This document shows positions 1 to 8,744 of a DNA stretch of 64,000 bases, piece by piece. A program made the position numbers and the translations under genes. Source of the stretch: Arctic95D-9 sp035967665 (GTDB lineage Bacteria > Verrucomicrobiota > Verrucomicrobiia > Verrucomicrobiales > DEV007); the NCBI GenBank assembly GCA_035967665.1, contig JAYWLB010000076.1, positions 124,001 to 188,000 on the forward strand, read 5' to 3'. Every line of letters starts with the position of its first letter. The first letter of the stretch is position 1. The notes under the pieces are model-generated. The model was not told the DNA's origin and made no database searches. It worked only from the letters and a program-made list of their open reading frames with translations.

Positions 1-404
1 ATGTGGAGAACATGCCCCCCGCCGATCGCGTATCCAGCCACCATCGCCACGACCGGCTTGGGCAAACCGCGAATCTTTTTCTGAACATCGAGAATATTGA
101 GACGGGGCACTCCGTCCTCCCCGACATAGCCGGCGTGACCACGCACTTTCTGATCCCCGCCGGAGCAAAAAGCAAGGTCGCCTTCCCCCGTGAGAATGAT
201 CGCTCCCACATCGGGATCTTCGTGAGCGAGATCGAAAGCCACGAGCATTTCCCTCACCGTTTGAGGACGAAAAGCGTTCCTCACTTCAGGGCGGTTGATC
301 GTAATTTTAGCGATCTGTCCATCCTCCGTTTTTTCGTAACGAAGGTCTTCAAATTCGTGCGCAGAAATCCAAGTCATAGAGCTAAGAGGTTGTTCCTTAT
401 CCAT
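1..404 (-). CDS. menB: 1,4-dihydroxy-2-naphthoyl-CoA synthase MenB (3' end outside window)
   Basis: This is the N-terminal 134 residues of a crotonase-fold enzyme; the gene runs off the left edge of the window. MenB closes the second aromatic ring of o-succinylbenzoyl-CoA in menaquinone synthesis. The reading includes the MenB-typical stretches ITINRPEVRNAFRP, FCSGGDQKVRG and VAGYAIGGGHVLH, which build the CoA pocket and oxyanion hole and match MenB rather than generic enoyl-CoA hydratases. The start at 404 (Met-Asp-Lys-Glu) is the longest choice. An in-frame ATG at 377 (Met-Thr-Trp) is equally possible, and neither has a strong ribosome binding site. The menF-menD-menH operon lies on the same strand about 4 kb upstream, so menB is detached from it. 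Confidence 0.95.
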   Translation of the reverse strand, partial: MDKEQPLSSMTWISAHEFEDLRYEKTEDGQIAKITINRPEVRNAFRPQTVREMLVAFDLAHEDPDVGAIILTGEGDLAFCSGGDQKVRGHAGYVGEDGVPRLNILDVQKKIRGLPKPVVAMVAGYAIGGGHVLH

Positions 405-615
405 TGATACGTCAACGAGAGTTCGAACGACTTTTTGCAGTTAAATTCCGGACTTGAATGGAGCAACTCCGTCTCAGCAACCCTAATTCACACCACAGTT
501 CGAGCGACAACGCGGCTCGATAAAAACAGGAGCAGGCCCGATAAATTAAGATGCAGCTTCTCTAAATAACTTTATTATTCCCACTGAAAATTCCATAACG
601 AAATTCCTCCTGTGA

Positions 616-1965
616 TTGAATATTAGTAACAGATTCATTCCCCCGCCACCGGAGGACGGTTCCAACGCAACGAAACGGGAAAGATCAATCCGGCTCGCTG
701 TCTTTTCTTCAGCCTTGTCCAAGTCGGGAACCCTGCTCCTGCGAATCGTTTCGATCCCCATAGCGATCCGGGTTCTGGGACTGGGCAGTTTCGGAGTCTA
801 CGCTTCCTTAACGACCATGGTCGCATTGATCGAAGCGTTCCATATCGGGGTTGGTCCCGCCTTGACCCGTGGAATCCTCAAGGCGGAAGTAGCGCATGAT
901 CAGAAAGCGGCACAGGCCATCTTCAGCACCGGATTTCTCATCATTGCCGCGATCACCCTGACTTCCGTCGCGCTTTTCAGCCTTCTCTTTTTAAACGTCC
1001 CCATGACTTCGCTGTTCGGGCCTCACTTCGCTGAATACGAAACGGTCGTAATGCGATGCCTTCCTATCGCGGTTGGGATCATCATGATTCATGTCATTTT
1101 CGGCTCATGCGAGAAGGCTCGTGATGGCTTCATGGAGACAAGTGTTAACAACAAATGGGGCGCTCTCGGAAACTACGGAGGAGCGATTTTCCTCTTTCTC
1201 GGGATCCGCAACTTTCACTCCATAGAATTTCTGTTCCTCGCGGTGAACGGATCGGTGGCATTGGCAAAAGTCGGAAACGCTGCTTCGCTTTTTCACGAAC
1301 GCCCCTGGCTCTTTCCGCGCATTGGATCTTTTGACCTCAGCCTGGTTCGGCCTCTGCTCGCAGACTCGAGCCTTTTCAGCATCACCTACCTGCTCAGCGC
1401 ACTGGTCGAATACAACGCACTCGTCTATTTGGCAGGGCGCTTTCACGGCCCCGAACTGGCTGCGATCTTCAGCGCCTTTGTTACGATCCACTTTTCCCTC
1501 ACAGGGATTCTGCAAATGTTCACGATTCCTCTCTGGCCCGCCGTGATCGACGCTCATGAGCGGGGCGACAAGGAGTGGATTCAGACTTCGACGAGACGGC
1601 TCGCTCTGTTCTCCGTGGGATTCTCAGCGATATGCGCGATCGGGCTGGCTCTGGCGGGCCCCTTTGTCATGCCGCTCTGGCTCGGAGAAAAACTACCGCT
1701 CACCCCAATCGTTTTCATCGCTTTCGGAATCTACTTCATGCTCCACATCTTCCGACAGAGCGGCCAAACCCTGCTTCTCGGCATCGGGAAAGTGTCTTTC
1801 TGCTTTCGCACCATTCTCGTCGAAAGCGCACTCGTCATGACCGTCATCGTCGCCGCCTTGAAATTCGGCAGCCCCGGCTGGGTCTACGCCGGTATCGCAG
1901 CGGCGATCGCAGGCGTTTCGGGCTGGATCTATCCGGTGACCTTTCTTCGGGAGATCCGGAAATAA
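616..1965 (+). CDS. Polysaccharide flippase, Wzx/MATE-like membrane protein
   Basis: The 449-residue protein is almost entirely hydrophobic, with about 12 predicted membrane segments and short charged loops. This is the pattern of the oligosaccharide flippase/polysaccharide biosynthesis family, which moves lipid-linked glycans across the inner membrane. After a polar N-terminus of about 25 residues, the first segment begins near residue 30 (SALSKSGTLLLRIVSIPIA), as in Wzx proteins. The start is uncertain: the longest frame opens with TTG at 616 without a clear ribosome binding site, and no in-frame ATG precedes the first membrane segment. It is the only plus-strand gene in the first 11 kb and stands between menB and the aspartoacylase-like gene. 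No glycosyltransferases are nearby, so its substrate cannot be inferred. Confidence 0.8.
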   Translation: MNISNRFIPPPPEDGSNATKRERSIRLAVFSSALSKSGTLLLRIVSIPIAIRVLGLGSFGVYASLTTMVALIEAFHIGVGPALTRGILKAEVAHDQKAAQAIFSTGFLIIAAITLTSVALFSLLFLNVPMTSLFGPHFAEYETVVMRCLPIAVGIIMIHVIFGSCEKARDGFMETSVNNKWGALGNYGGAIFLFLGIRNFHSIEFLFLAVNGSVALAKVGNAASLFHERPWLFPRIGSFDLSLVRPLLADSSLFSITYLLSALVEYNALVYLAGRFHGPELAAIFSAFVTIHFSLTGILQMFTIPLWPAVIDAHERGDKEWIQTSTRRLALFSVGFSAICAIGLALAGPFVMPLWLGEKLPLTPIVFIAFGIYFMLHIFRQSGQTLLLGIGKVSFCFRTILVESALVMTVIVAALKFGSPGWVYAGIAAAIAGVSGWIYPVTFLREIRK

Positions 1966-2068
1966 CCCCGGAGGAGCGAGCTTTCAAGTCGATCCCGTAT
2001 CCCTCCCGAAGAGTCAGTTCAAAGATTCAGACAAGGGAGTAAAAAGACTTGAAGGCCCCTCCCCTTCT

Positions 2069-3193
2069 TTAATCGAGAAGCTCGTCCAACATCTGGTGAT
2101 CCTCGACCGTGATATTGGTGGCGAGATGATCCCGCACCTGATTCTCAAGGGCATCGACTTCCATCCCCTCGACACTTCTCTCGAGCGAACGAAATTCTTT
2201 CCTCGATTGTGGCCTCGCGACGTGGACGATTGGATCCCCCGGTGAAACTGCAGGCATCGTTGTCATGCCGAGAATGATTCCCTGAAAAGGACTCACGATG
2301 GTTTCCAGAGTTTTACCCAGCAATCCGGTATTGGTGGCGAGAGGTTGATCTTTTTGCACGGTCTCCCCCGGAGCGACGTGAAATTGCAGAAAACCTCCCA
2401 CACCGGCACGAACCCAACTCGAACGACTCACAATCATCTGATGCGGTGCCGGGTCGACTTCCTCCGACTTCTTCAGGCTGATCATCTCCAGCTTCGAGAG
2501 AACCCGGATAATCCCCCGCATGGTCATTTCCTGAACGGAAGGCTCAACCTTCCATACCTCACCTGCCTCCAGAATCACGGTGGGACACCCCGCTTTGCAA
2601 GCCTCGCGCCTCAGGGAACCGTCAGGCCCCTCGCTGTCAACGATCACTTCTGCACCGAAACTTTCCGCAAGGAGAACGCAACCCGGATCATCCAAATCAG
2701 CCCTTACGTTGGGGAAATTCGTGCGCCGCACTGCAGCGGTGTGCAAATCGAGAAGGTAGTCGCAACGACCGACCACTTCTTCATGAATGAGGTTGGCCAA
2801 CCTCCCGGTAAGGCTTCCCTTACTGCTTCCGGGAAACGTACGGTTCAGATCGCGGCGATCCGGCGTGTAACGACTGTGACGCTCAAACCCCATCACGTTC
2901 ACCACCGGAACGAGAATGAGGGCACCTCGCTTCAGTTTGAACGGAGCATCCTGAATCAGCCGTCTGATCGCACCGGTGCCATTGATTTCGTCGCCATGAA
3001 TCGCAGCGGTGATACCGAGGACAGGACCATCCTCCTTCCCCCGCCACACCATCAGCGGCATACTGACATTGATACCGGTAAAGCTCTCACCCGCGACCAA
3101 CCGGATACGCTTGCGAGTGCCGGGATTCACCCGGCTCTTTCCCCATTTGCCTATAGGCCGTTTCTCACGAACTGAGTCCGGTGAATCACTCAT
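2069..3193 (-). CDS. Succinylglutamate desuccinylase/aspartoacylase-family zinc hydrolase, paralogue 1
   Basis: A 374-residue protein of the AstE/AspA branch of the M14 zinc carboxypeptidase fold. Visible motifs are the zinc-binding HGDEI (in AAIHGDEINGTGAIRR), the substrate-arginine region DRRDLNRTFPG, the third zinc ligand in LLDLHTAA and a catalytic Glu in LEAGE. The last third is a biotinyl-like beta domain with the GVGGFLQF and SPFQGIILG turns typical of the family. The start overlaps the rimK stop by 8 bases (ATGAGTGA), so the two are translationally coupled. Coupling to a RimK-type ligase suggests it hydrolyses or trims an amino-acid-conjugated product made by that ligase; this is inference. 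A second paralogue lies at 45891-46928. Confidence 0.88.
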   Translation of the reverse strand: MSDSPDSVREKRPIGKWGKSRVNPGTRKRIRLVAGESFTGINVSMPLMVWRGKEDGPVLGITAAIHGDEINGTGAIRRLIQDAPFKLKRGALILVPVVNVMGFERHSRYTPDRRDLNRTFPGSSKGSLTGRLANLIHEEVVGRCDYLLDLHTAAVRRTNFPNVRADLDDPGCVLLAESFGAEVIVDSEGPDGSLRREACKAGCPTVILEAGEVWKVEPSVQEMTMRGIIRVLSKLEMISLKKSEEVDPAPHQMIVSRSSWVRAGVGGFLQFHVAPGETVQKDQPLATNTGLLGKTLETIVSPFQGIILGMTTMPAVSPGDPIVHVARPQSRKEFRSLERSVEGMEVDALENQVRDHLATNITVEDHQMLDELLD

Positions 3194-4388
3194 GAGTCAC
3201 ACCTTCTGTCACTGGTGTTTCAGGCAGAGCATGGAGCTTACGTTTTCTGCGCGGGCGATCGTGAACCATCTTCTTCATGTTCTCGACTTTCCCGTAGCAA
3301 AGCAAAGTGTCCCCTTCTTCCAAAATTCTCGATGATTTCGGGTTGGAGATCACTGAATCACCGCGCTTGAGAGTCAGGACAACGACATCCTCATCCCGGA
3401 GTCCTGTAGAATCGATCGTCTTCCCGACGAGTGAACTCCCCGTGGAAATCGTAATGTCAGTAACACCGTAACCACGACTGATCGTGAGTCTCTGGCGCAG
3501 GTCGATATCAGGCATATTCGCCTGATCGGCGATAAAGTCGATGACCTCACCGGCGATATCCAGGCCGGTCGCCCCTTCAATCCCTTCCAATCCGGGAGAT
3601 GAATTAATCTCCATGATCTGCGGGCCATCTTTGCCTTCGAGCATATCGACTCCGCAAACTTTCAAGCCCATAATCTGAGCGGCGCGAACGGCCGCTTCCT
3701 CGTAAGCATGATCCAACTTAATCGCCGTCGCGATTCCTCCACGATGAACATTGCTCCGGAACTCCTGCCCCTGCGCGGTGCGTCGAATCGCGCCAACCAC
3801 CCTGTCATTGATCACAAAAGCCCTGACATCCTTACCTTTACTTTCCGCCACGAATTTCTGGATCAAAACGTTCTGCTGCGCGCTGTGAAGCGTTTCGATA
3901 ATGGCTTTAGCGATCTCCGGTTTATCTGCGAGAATCACTCCGACCCCCTGCGTGCCTTCGATCAGCTTAATGATCACCGGCGTTCCACCAACCCGCTCAA
4001 TCGCATCGGAGACATCCGCTTTGTGGCTCACGTAGGCTGTCGTCGGAATCCCGATGTTGTGACGGGAAAGGATCTGAAGACTTCTCAGCTTATCGCGGGA
4101 GTTACTGATACCGGCCGAGGTATTAGGAGTGTATACATCCAATTGCTCAAACTGGCGCAAGACGGTGGTTCCGTATCGCGTCACCGAAGTCCCAATCCGC
4201 GGCAAAACGGCATCGAGCTCCTGAATAGATTTCCCCTTGTAGTAAAGGTCAGGCTCCCCTTGATCCATTTCAATCGAGAACCGGAGTGGATCCCGCACAA
4301 GAACTTTGTGCCCCCTCGTTTCTGCCGCTTCAACAAGTCGACGGGTGGAGTAGCATTGCGGGGCACGAGAGAGAATTGTCAGCTTCAT
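3186..4388 (-). CDS. rimK: RimK-family alpha-L-glutamate ligase fused to a TrkA-C (RCK_C) domain
   Basis: The 400-residue protein has an N-terminal RimK pre-ATP-grasp and ATP-grasp region (residues 1 to about 295). It includes SNSRDKLRSLQIL, the ATP loop KLIEGTQGVGVILA, the R-x-N region EFRSNVHRGG and the metal-binding IMEINSSPGLEGIE. E. coli RimK, which adds glutamates to the C-terminus of ribosomal protein S6, is about 300 residues and stops there. This one continues with a TrkA-C/RCK_C-like domain at about 305-375, recognisable by SSLVGKTIDSTGL, VLTLKRGDSVISNP and LEEGDTLLCYG. It ends in a basic tail (RPRRKRKL). RCK_C domains bind small ligands and regulate K+ channels, so the fusion suggests ligand control of the ligase. 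It is coupled to the downstream aspartoacylase-like gene by an 8-base overlap. Confidence 0.92.
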   Translation of the reverse strand: MKLTILSRAPQCYSTRRLVEAAETRGHKVLVRDPLRFSIEMDQGEPDLYYKGKSIQELDAVLPRIGTSVTRYGTTVLRQFEQLDVYTPNTSAGISNSRDKLRSLQILSRHNIGIPTTAYVSHKADVSDAIERVGGTPVIIKLIEGTQGVGVILADKPEIAKAIIETLHSAQQNVLIQKFVAESKGKDVRAFVINDRVVGAIRRTAQGQEFRSNVHRGGIATAIKLDHAYEEAAVRAAQIMGLKVCGVDMLEGKDGPQIMEINSSPGLEGIEGATGLDIAGEVIDFIADQANMPDIDLRQRLTISRGYGVTDITISTGSSLVGKTIDSTGLRDEDVVVLTLKRGDSVISNPKSSRILEEGDTLLCYGKVENMKKMVHDRPRRKRKLHALPETPVTEGVTHE

Positions 4389-4400
4389 AAAATAGAAAAA

Positions 4401-4484
4401 TGGAGGTCAAAAGAAGATCACGACCGCAATCTTCCCCGCGATTGTACCCGCTGAAAATTGAATGAAAAGGAATTTGACCCTCCA
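4401..4484. repeat. Imperfect inverted repeat upstream of rimK
   Basis: TGGAGGTCAAA at 4401-4411 pairs with TTTGACCCTCCA at 4473-4484 apart from one unpaired base, with about 61 bases between the arms. It lies just upstream of the rimK start and downstream of menH. It could be a long-loop hairpin or a protein-binding pair, or chance. Confidence 0.3.
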
Positions 4485-4544
4485 CCTTCAAAATAGCTGG
4501 TTCCCCGCCCGCGATGCCTCGAAAACCAATACGGCCCGGCAAGC

Positions 4545-5240
4545 TCAACTCCGGACAGATCCGGCAAATGCTACTACCTTCTGCTTCAACACCTCCGGCT
4601 GCTCGAAGAGAACCCGATGCCCGCAATTTGGAACCACAAAGTGCTCAAAATGCTCGAAAACGTCACCCATCTCCTCGCCGAGTGACGTAAATTTCACATC
4701 CTCCCCGCCGGTAATCCAGAGCACCGGAGCATGAAACTGACGCAGGCTCTTCCGCAAGTCCTCCTGCCGCCCGAGCGTCCAGGTCTCAAAGGCAAGAGCG
4801 ATGGAGTCGCGCTGAGAGGCCAGCGCTTCCCTGCCCTCCCCCGAGCGCGAACCCGCGAGAACTGATTGCGAATCCCACTGCTCGAGGAAATCCTCCCACG
4901 ACAAGGTTCGCGCCCGCTCAGCCCAAATTTCATCCGATACCCTCCGCGCGAGCCTGTCCTCAACACAACAGAGCCCCGGATGAGCCGAAACAATCACCGC
5001 TCCGGACCAGCGCTCCGGATGAATCGCCATCGCATATAAAGCCAGCCGCCCCCCGAGAGAATACCCCGCGAGGACCGGAGATTTCATCCCCGAAGTCAAA
5101 TCGGTCGCCAACTCATGAGCGAACTCAAAGTAGGACAAAGCACTGTGATCCCACAAATCTATCGCCCGAAGTCCGGGCACCCCGAGGCCTTCCCAATCCT
5201 GACACGATCCCAGGTTTCCATGAAGCGCTGCAATATCCAT
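4545..5240 (-). CDS. menH: 2-succinyl-6-hydroxy-2,4-cyclohexadiene-1-carboxylate synthase MenH
   Basis: A 231-residue alpha/beta hydrolase that removes pyruvate from the MenD product in menaquinone synthesis. The nucleophile elbow GYSLGGR (Ser61) has the MenH form. HGNLGS near the N-terminus supplies the oxyanion hole, GGEDVKF gives the acid and NCGHRVLFEQP the catalytic His. It starts three bases after the menD stop and is the last gene of a menF-menD-menH operon, which fixes the assignment better than sequence alone. The N-terminus is short, beginning directly at the first strand. About 150 bases separate it from rimK on the same strand, and no terminator is visible there. Confidence 0.9.
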   Translation of the reverse strand: MDIAALHGNLGSCQDWEGLGVPGLRAIDLWDHSALSYFEFAHELATDLTSGMKSPVLAGYSLGGRLALYAMAIHPERWSGAVIVSAHPGLCCVEDRLARRVSDEIWAERARTLSWEDFLEQWDSQSVLAGSRSGEGREALASQRDSIALAFETWTLGRQEDLRKSLRQFHAPVLWITGGEDVKFTSLGEEMGDVFEHFEHFVVPNCGHRVLFEQPEVLKQKVVAFAGSVRS

Positions 5241-5243
5241 ACT

Positions 5244-6806
5244 TCAACTCTGCTTGCGGGATTCCCAGAAAGCCTCCGTGGCCTCGTTGTCGGGAAACAC
5301 CTCAATGACGACGACGTCACTCTCGAGAACCGGAAAAGGCTCCCCCGGATGCCATGCCACGTAGTCCAAATCCCACATCTCCGCCCACGAAGCGAAGTGG
5401 CGGCGGTGATGATTCTCTGTGTGGTTCTTCTCATCCGGCGCCAGTCCCGCCATCGAAGGAAGTCGGGAAAAGATTCTCCCTCCCCCGTTGTTCAAAATGA
5501 CGATGCGCTTCTTTTCTCCTGTTGTGGAGCGAAGCAGCGCCGGCGCGTTGAGATCATAAAACGCCGTGAGATCCCCGAAGATCCCCCAGCTCTCAGGAGC
5601 CCCCTGAGAAAGTCCGAGGAAGGTTGCAATCTGTCCATCAATTCCGTTTGCCCCCCGACTCGCAAAACAGTGGGGATGCGGCACCTCAAAACTCGCTGCA
5701 AGATTCCACTCGCGTATCGGCATGCTGTTTCCGGGAAAAACGAGTGATTGAGAAGGGATCACCTCCGAAAGCTTCCGAACCGCGGCAGGCTCGGATCGCC
5801 ACTCACCGCTGAATTCCGGTGCACTCAACAGGGTCAGGTCTTTGACCCAACAGGGTTGAGTCCCGATATCGACTGCCGGAAAGGTCTCCGAAACGAGAAG
5901 CTCAGACTCCCGGGCGAGGCCGGTGAAGGCCAATGTCGAAAGAGACAGAACAGGCACCTTGAGGAAGCTTTCCAGATCGCGCCAGAATCGACAGCTCGGG
6001 ATACCTCCGATTCTGATCACCGCATCGGGATTCAGCTTCGCAAGATCGGATTCTGATGCGATGCGGATTTCACTCAACTCCCCTGCTTCCCGCAACCCGC
6101 TGGTGCCTTCGGCCCAAAACGGGATCCCGCTCGCGACCAGAAAACGGGCGACACTTTTCTGCCAGGCGACATCCAGGGCGCCCAGCAAAACCAGCGGTCG
6201 ACTCGCCGCACGGCAGAAATTTTCCAGGGTCTCACCACCCGCAGCAGGGGACGGCTTGTCGGAAACGGAAACGGGAATGGGAATCGCCGACCAGCTCTCA
6301 GCAACGTCTTCCGCGCCGGGTTCATCAAAACAAACATTGAGATGCAGCGGCAACTTTCGATCCCATTTCGCCACGCCAGTCAGATCCCCGGCTACACTGA
6401 CATCCAACGCTGTCGGCGCGTATCGTCCGAAAATCCCGACCTGCTCAATTGCCTGGGGTGCGCCGCTTCCGCGAAAATCAGCGGGCCTGTCCGCAGTCAC
6501 GAGCACTAAGGGGACACCGGAGTAGAATGATTCGATCACTGCAGGAAGAAGCTCCGCCACCGCCGTGCCCGAGGTCGTCATCACCGCAACCGGTTTTCCG
6601 GATCGCCGCGCCAGCCCCATCGCGAAAAACGCGGCGGTTCTCTCATCAAAATGCGACGAGACCATACAGCCGTTTACCTTTGCCCCGCGCAACAGGCTCG
6701 TCACGAGCGGTGCATTTCTCGCTCCGGCGCAGACCACAAATTCTTCGACCCCGAGCCCGGTGAGATGACCAAGCGTTCCAGCGGCAAGAATGGCGTTACC
6801 GGTCAT
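5244..6806 (-). CDS. menD: 2-succinyl-5-enolpyruvyl-6-hydroxy-3-cyclohexene-1-carboxylate synthase MenD
   Basis: Thiamine diphosphate enzyme joining isochorismate and 2-oxoglutarate. The ATG at 6806 was chosen because it overlaps the menF stop by four bases (ATGA) and gives a normal MenD N-terminus; a longer frame to 6857 would intrude into menF. The resulting length is 520 residues (E. coli 556). Motifs are the N-terminal CAGARNAPL (a variant of the usual CPGSRxxPL), the glutamate-bearing SHFDERTAAFFAMGLAR, TTSGTAVAELLPAVIE, TADRPADFRGSGAPQAI, and the C-terminal ThDP/Mg site FGDLTAFYDLNAPALL with NNGGGRIF. It sits between menF and menH in one operon. Confidence 0.95.
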   Translation of the reverse strand: MTGNAILAAGTLGHLTGLGVEEFVVCAGARNAPLVTSLLRGAKVNGCMVSSHFDERTAAFFAMGLARRSGKPVAVMTTSGTAVAELLPAVIESFYSGVPLVLVTADRPADFRGSGAPQAIEQVGIFGRYAPTALDVSVAGDLTGVAKWDRKLPLHLNVCFDEPGAEDVAESWSAIPIPVSVSDKPSPAAGGETLENFCRAASRPLVLLGALDVAWQKSVARFLVASGIPFWAEGTSGLREAGELSEIRIASESDLAKLNPDAVIRIGGIPSCRFWRDLESFLKVPVLSLSTLAFTGLARESELLVSETFPAVDIGTQPCWVKDLTLLSAPEFSGEWRSEPAAVRKLSEVIPSQSLVFPGNSMPIREWNLAASFEVPHPHCFASRGANGIDGQIATFLGLSQGAPESWGIFGDLTAFYDLNAPALLRSTTGEKKRIVILNNGGGRIFSRLPSMAGLAPDEKNHTENHHRRHFASWAEMWDLDYVAWHPGEPFPVLESDVVVIEVFPDNEATEAFWESRKQS

Positions 6807-7846
6807 ACCCCGAGAAGCGATTTCACGGAATTCCGTTTCAAAGCCAGCTCCCGCCACTCGCGATCAAAACGGCTCCCCTCGACAAGTCCCACCCCGCTGG
6901 GCAGGAAGACATCGCGCCCATCCCAGGAGAGATTACGAATCGCGACAAAGACTTCAAAGGTCCCTTTGTGCAGCACCCCGAATGGCGCTCCGAAATTTTC
7001 CGGCACCCCGAGACGGTTGCGATAGCCGACGAGTTCCTCCAAGGCGCCTTTCCCACGGGGACAGGCCCCGAGTGCCGGAGTCGGGTGGAGCTGCTCGACC
7101 AGCGCGTTCAAGTCAGACGCCTCCTCCTTCAACTTTACCCGAAGCCGTGTCAGAAAATGCACGATTGAACCGAGATCCATGAGGGTGCGCTCTTCCCTCT
7201 CGACGTTGCCAAGAGGCGAAAGCAGATCCTCGAGATAATCGGCAACCAGTTCGTGCTCACGAATCTCCTTGGGGTCGTTCGGAAAATCATCCAGCTCGTG
7301 CTTCGGGGCCGTTCCTGCGAGAGCCATCGTTTCGAGAACACCATCCTTCACCGTAAAGAGCTTTTCCGGAGTCGCCCCGACCAGACCGGTATCCCCTTCC
7401 CGGTAACCGTATCCGAGGAGATGCGACGGCAGCGCGTTGATTGTCTTTACCAGCGCAGCCGGCTCGCCCCGGTGCAAAATGCCGCGCTCTGTGAGAACCG
7501 GAACCGACTTTTTCAGCTCGCCTCCCTGAATCTTCGCGAGGATCTCATCGAACACTGACCTGACATCCCCGTCCCCGAGGCCGGACCAGGCGATCTCGGG
7601 GAGCGGTGTCGCCCCGTTATCAGGAAGGAGCCCCCGCAAATCAGATGTCTCATAAACCGACGAGGGAACTTTCCACGGCTTCGGATCCGACAGATCGAAA
7701 TGATTCCGATAAAAGGCGCTGCGACCGTCAGCCGGAGGCCCGGCCATTTCTTCAAACGGGCCTATTCCACAGAGAAAACGCTGTGAAGCCAGTTTGATAA
7801 AGAAAAAATCATCCATTCTTGGACGCTGCGCGTCAGTTTTCAGCAT
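6803..7846 (-). CDS. menF: Isochorismate synthase MenF
   Basis: A 347-residue chorismate-utilising enzyme that starts the menaquinone branch by converting chorismate to isochorismate. It has the family sequence MALAGTAPK, the general-acid/base KEIREHELVADYLEDLL, the substrate-binding LHPTPALGACPRGKG and the Mg-binding SGVGLVEGSRFDREWREL. It lacks the amidotransferase or lyase partners of anthranilate or salicylate synthases, and its operon with menD and menH supports MenF. The ATG at 7846 is the longest; an ATG at 7816 (Met-Asp-Asp-Phe-Phe) is also possible. It is the first gene of the men operon. The 128 bases to the response regulator upstream should hold the promoter, but I see no clear motif. 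Confidence 0.93.
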   Translation of the reverse strand: MLKTDAQRPRMDDFFFIKLASQRFLCGIGPFEEMAGPPADGRSAFYRNHFDLSDPKPWKVPSSVYETSDLRGLLPDNGATPLPEIAWSGLGDGDVRSVFDEILAKIQGGELKKSVPVLTERGILHRGEPAALVKTINALPSHLLGYGYREGDTGLVGATPEKLFTVKDGVLETMALAGTAPKHELDDFPNDPKEIREHELVADYLEDLLSPLGNVEREERTLMDLGSIVHFLTRLRVKLKEEASDLNALVEQLHPTPALGACPRGKGALEELVGYRNRLGVPENFGAPFGVLHKGTFEVFVAIRNLSWDGRDVFLPSGVGLVEGSRFDREWRELALKRNSVKSLLGV

Positions 7847-7974
7847 TCAGGCTCAAGTGTTCAGTCTGAAACCGAATCCTCCCGCCTGAGTTAAAGATAC
7901 GCTACACATCCGCCATCGGATCCCCGGGATCAATCACTGAAAACTCAAAACTTCACAGTGAAAAAGCAAAGACC

Positions 7975-8655
7975 TCAGCCTTTCGGCAGGAGACCTTCCT
8001 TGAGTGCTTTGGCAACCGCTCCGGTCATCGTATTGACGTGAAGCTTGCTGTAGATGCCGCGAATGTGCTTATCCACGGTGTGAAAGCTGAGGTCAAGCTG
8101 ATCGGCGATCTCCTTTTTGGTGAGACCTTCGACCATCTGCTCGAGCACTTCCTTCTCGCGCTCGGTCAGGCCGTAATCACGACTCTGCGGAGCGAGATCG
8201 CTGAACATGTCGAGAACGCGACGGGCGATGAGCGCGTTGATGGGAGCGCCACCAGCCTGAATTTCACGAATCGCATCGGGAATTTCGCCCATGCTGGAAG
8301 TTTTCAGAAGATAACCGGAAGCCCCGGCACAGATTGCGTTGAAAACTTTCTCGTTGTCATCAAAAACGGAGAAAACGAGGATCTCGATCTCGGGAAGAGC
8401 CGTCTTGATGCGGCGAATCCCCTCGATTCCACTCATGCCGGGAAGACCGATGTCAAAAAGCATCACGTCGGGACGTTCCCCCGCAACGAGCGCTTCGATG
8501 GCGTCTTCGCAACGCTCATACTGGTGGACACACTTCATGTCCTTCTGCCGGTCCAGAACCCTGGCAACAGTACGACGAAGGGTTTCATTGTCCTCCACTA
8601 CCCAAACTTTACTGGGAGCTTTCGGGGTTTCGACGGTTTCTTTTTCTTCACTCAT
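7975..8655 (-). CDS. NarL/LuxR-family response regulator
   Basis: The 226-residue protein has a receiver domain (about 15-135) followed by a LuxR-type helix-turn-helix (about 160-222). In the receiver, VVEDNE carries the acidic pocket, Asp68 in MLFDIGLPG is the likely phosphorylation site and LLKTSS holds the conserved Lys. The DNA-binding part shows LTEREKEVLEQMVEGLTKKEIA and SFHTVDKHIRGIYSKL. It follows the discoidin-domain histidine kinase (start 10844) by 89 bases on the same strand, and the kinase is of the NarX/DesK type that pairs with NarL regulators. The two form a probable two-component system. The N-terminal 14 residues are a charged lead-in. Confidence 0.93.
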   Translation of the reverse strand: MSEEKETVETPKAPSKVWVVEDNETLRRTVARVLDRQKDMKCVHQYERCEDAIEALVAGERPDVMLFDIGLPGMSGIEGIRRIKTALPEIEILVFSVFDDNEKVFNAICAGASGYLLKTSSMGEIPDAIREIQAGGAPINALIARRVLDMFSDLAPQSRDYGLTEREKEVLEQMVEGLTKKEIADQLDLSFHTVDKHIRGIYSKLHVNTMTGAVAKALKEGLLPKG

Positions 8656-8744
8656 CTTTCGTTATCGCACAGCGGGTTCTAAATTAATGTGATGCCTCTA
8701 CGGCCTTTTGCACCTGAAAAATAGGGCTCATTCGGGGCGATTTT

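Noticed and set aside
5843..5856. CAACAGGGTTGAG, similar to the paired repeat at 27338
   Set aside because: Single copy inside menD coding sequence with no partner at 22 bases; most likely chance.
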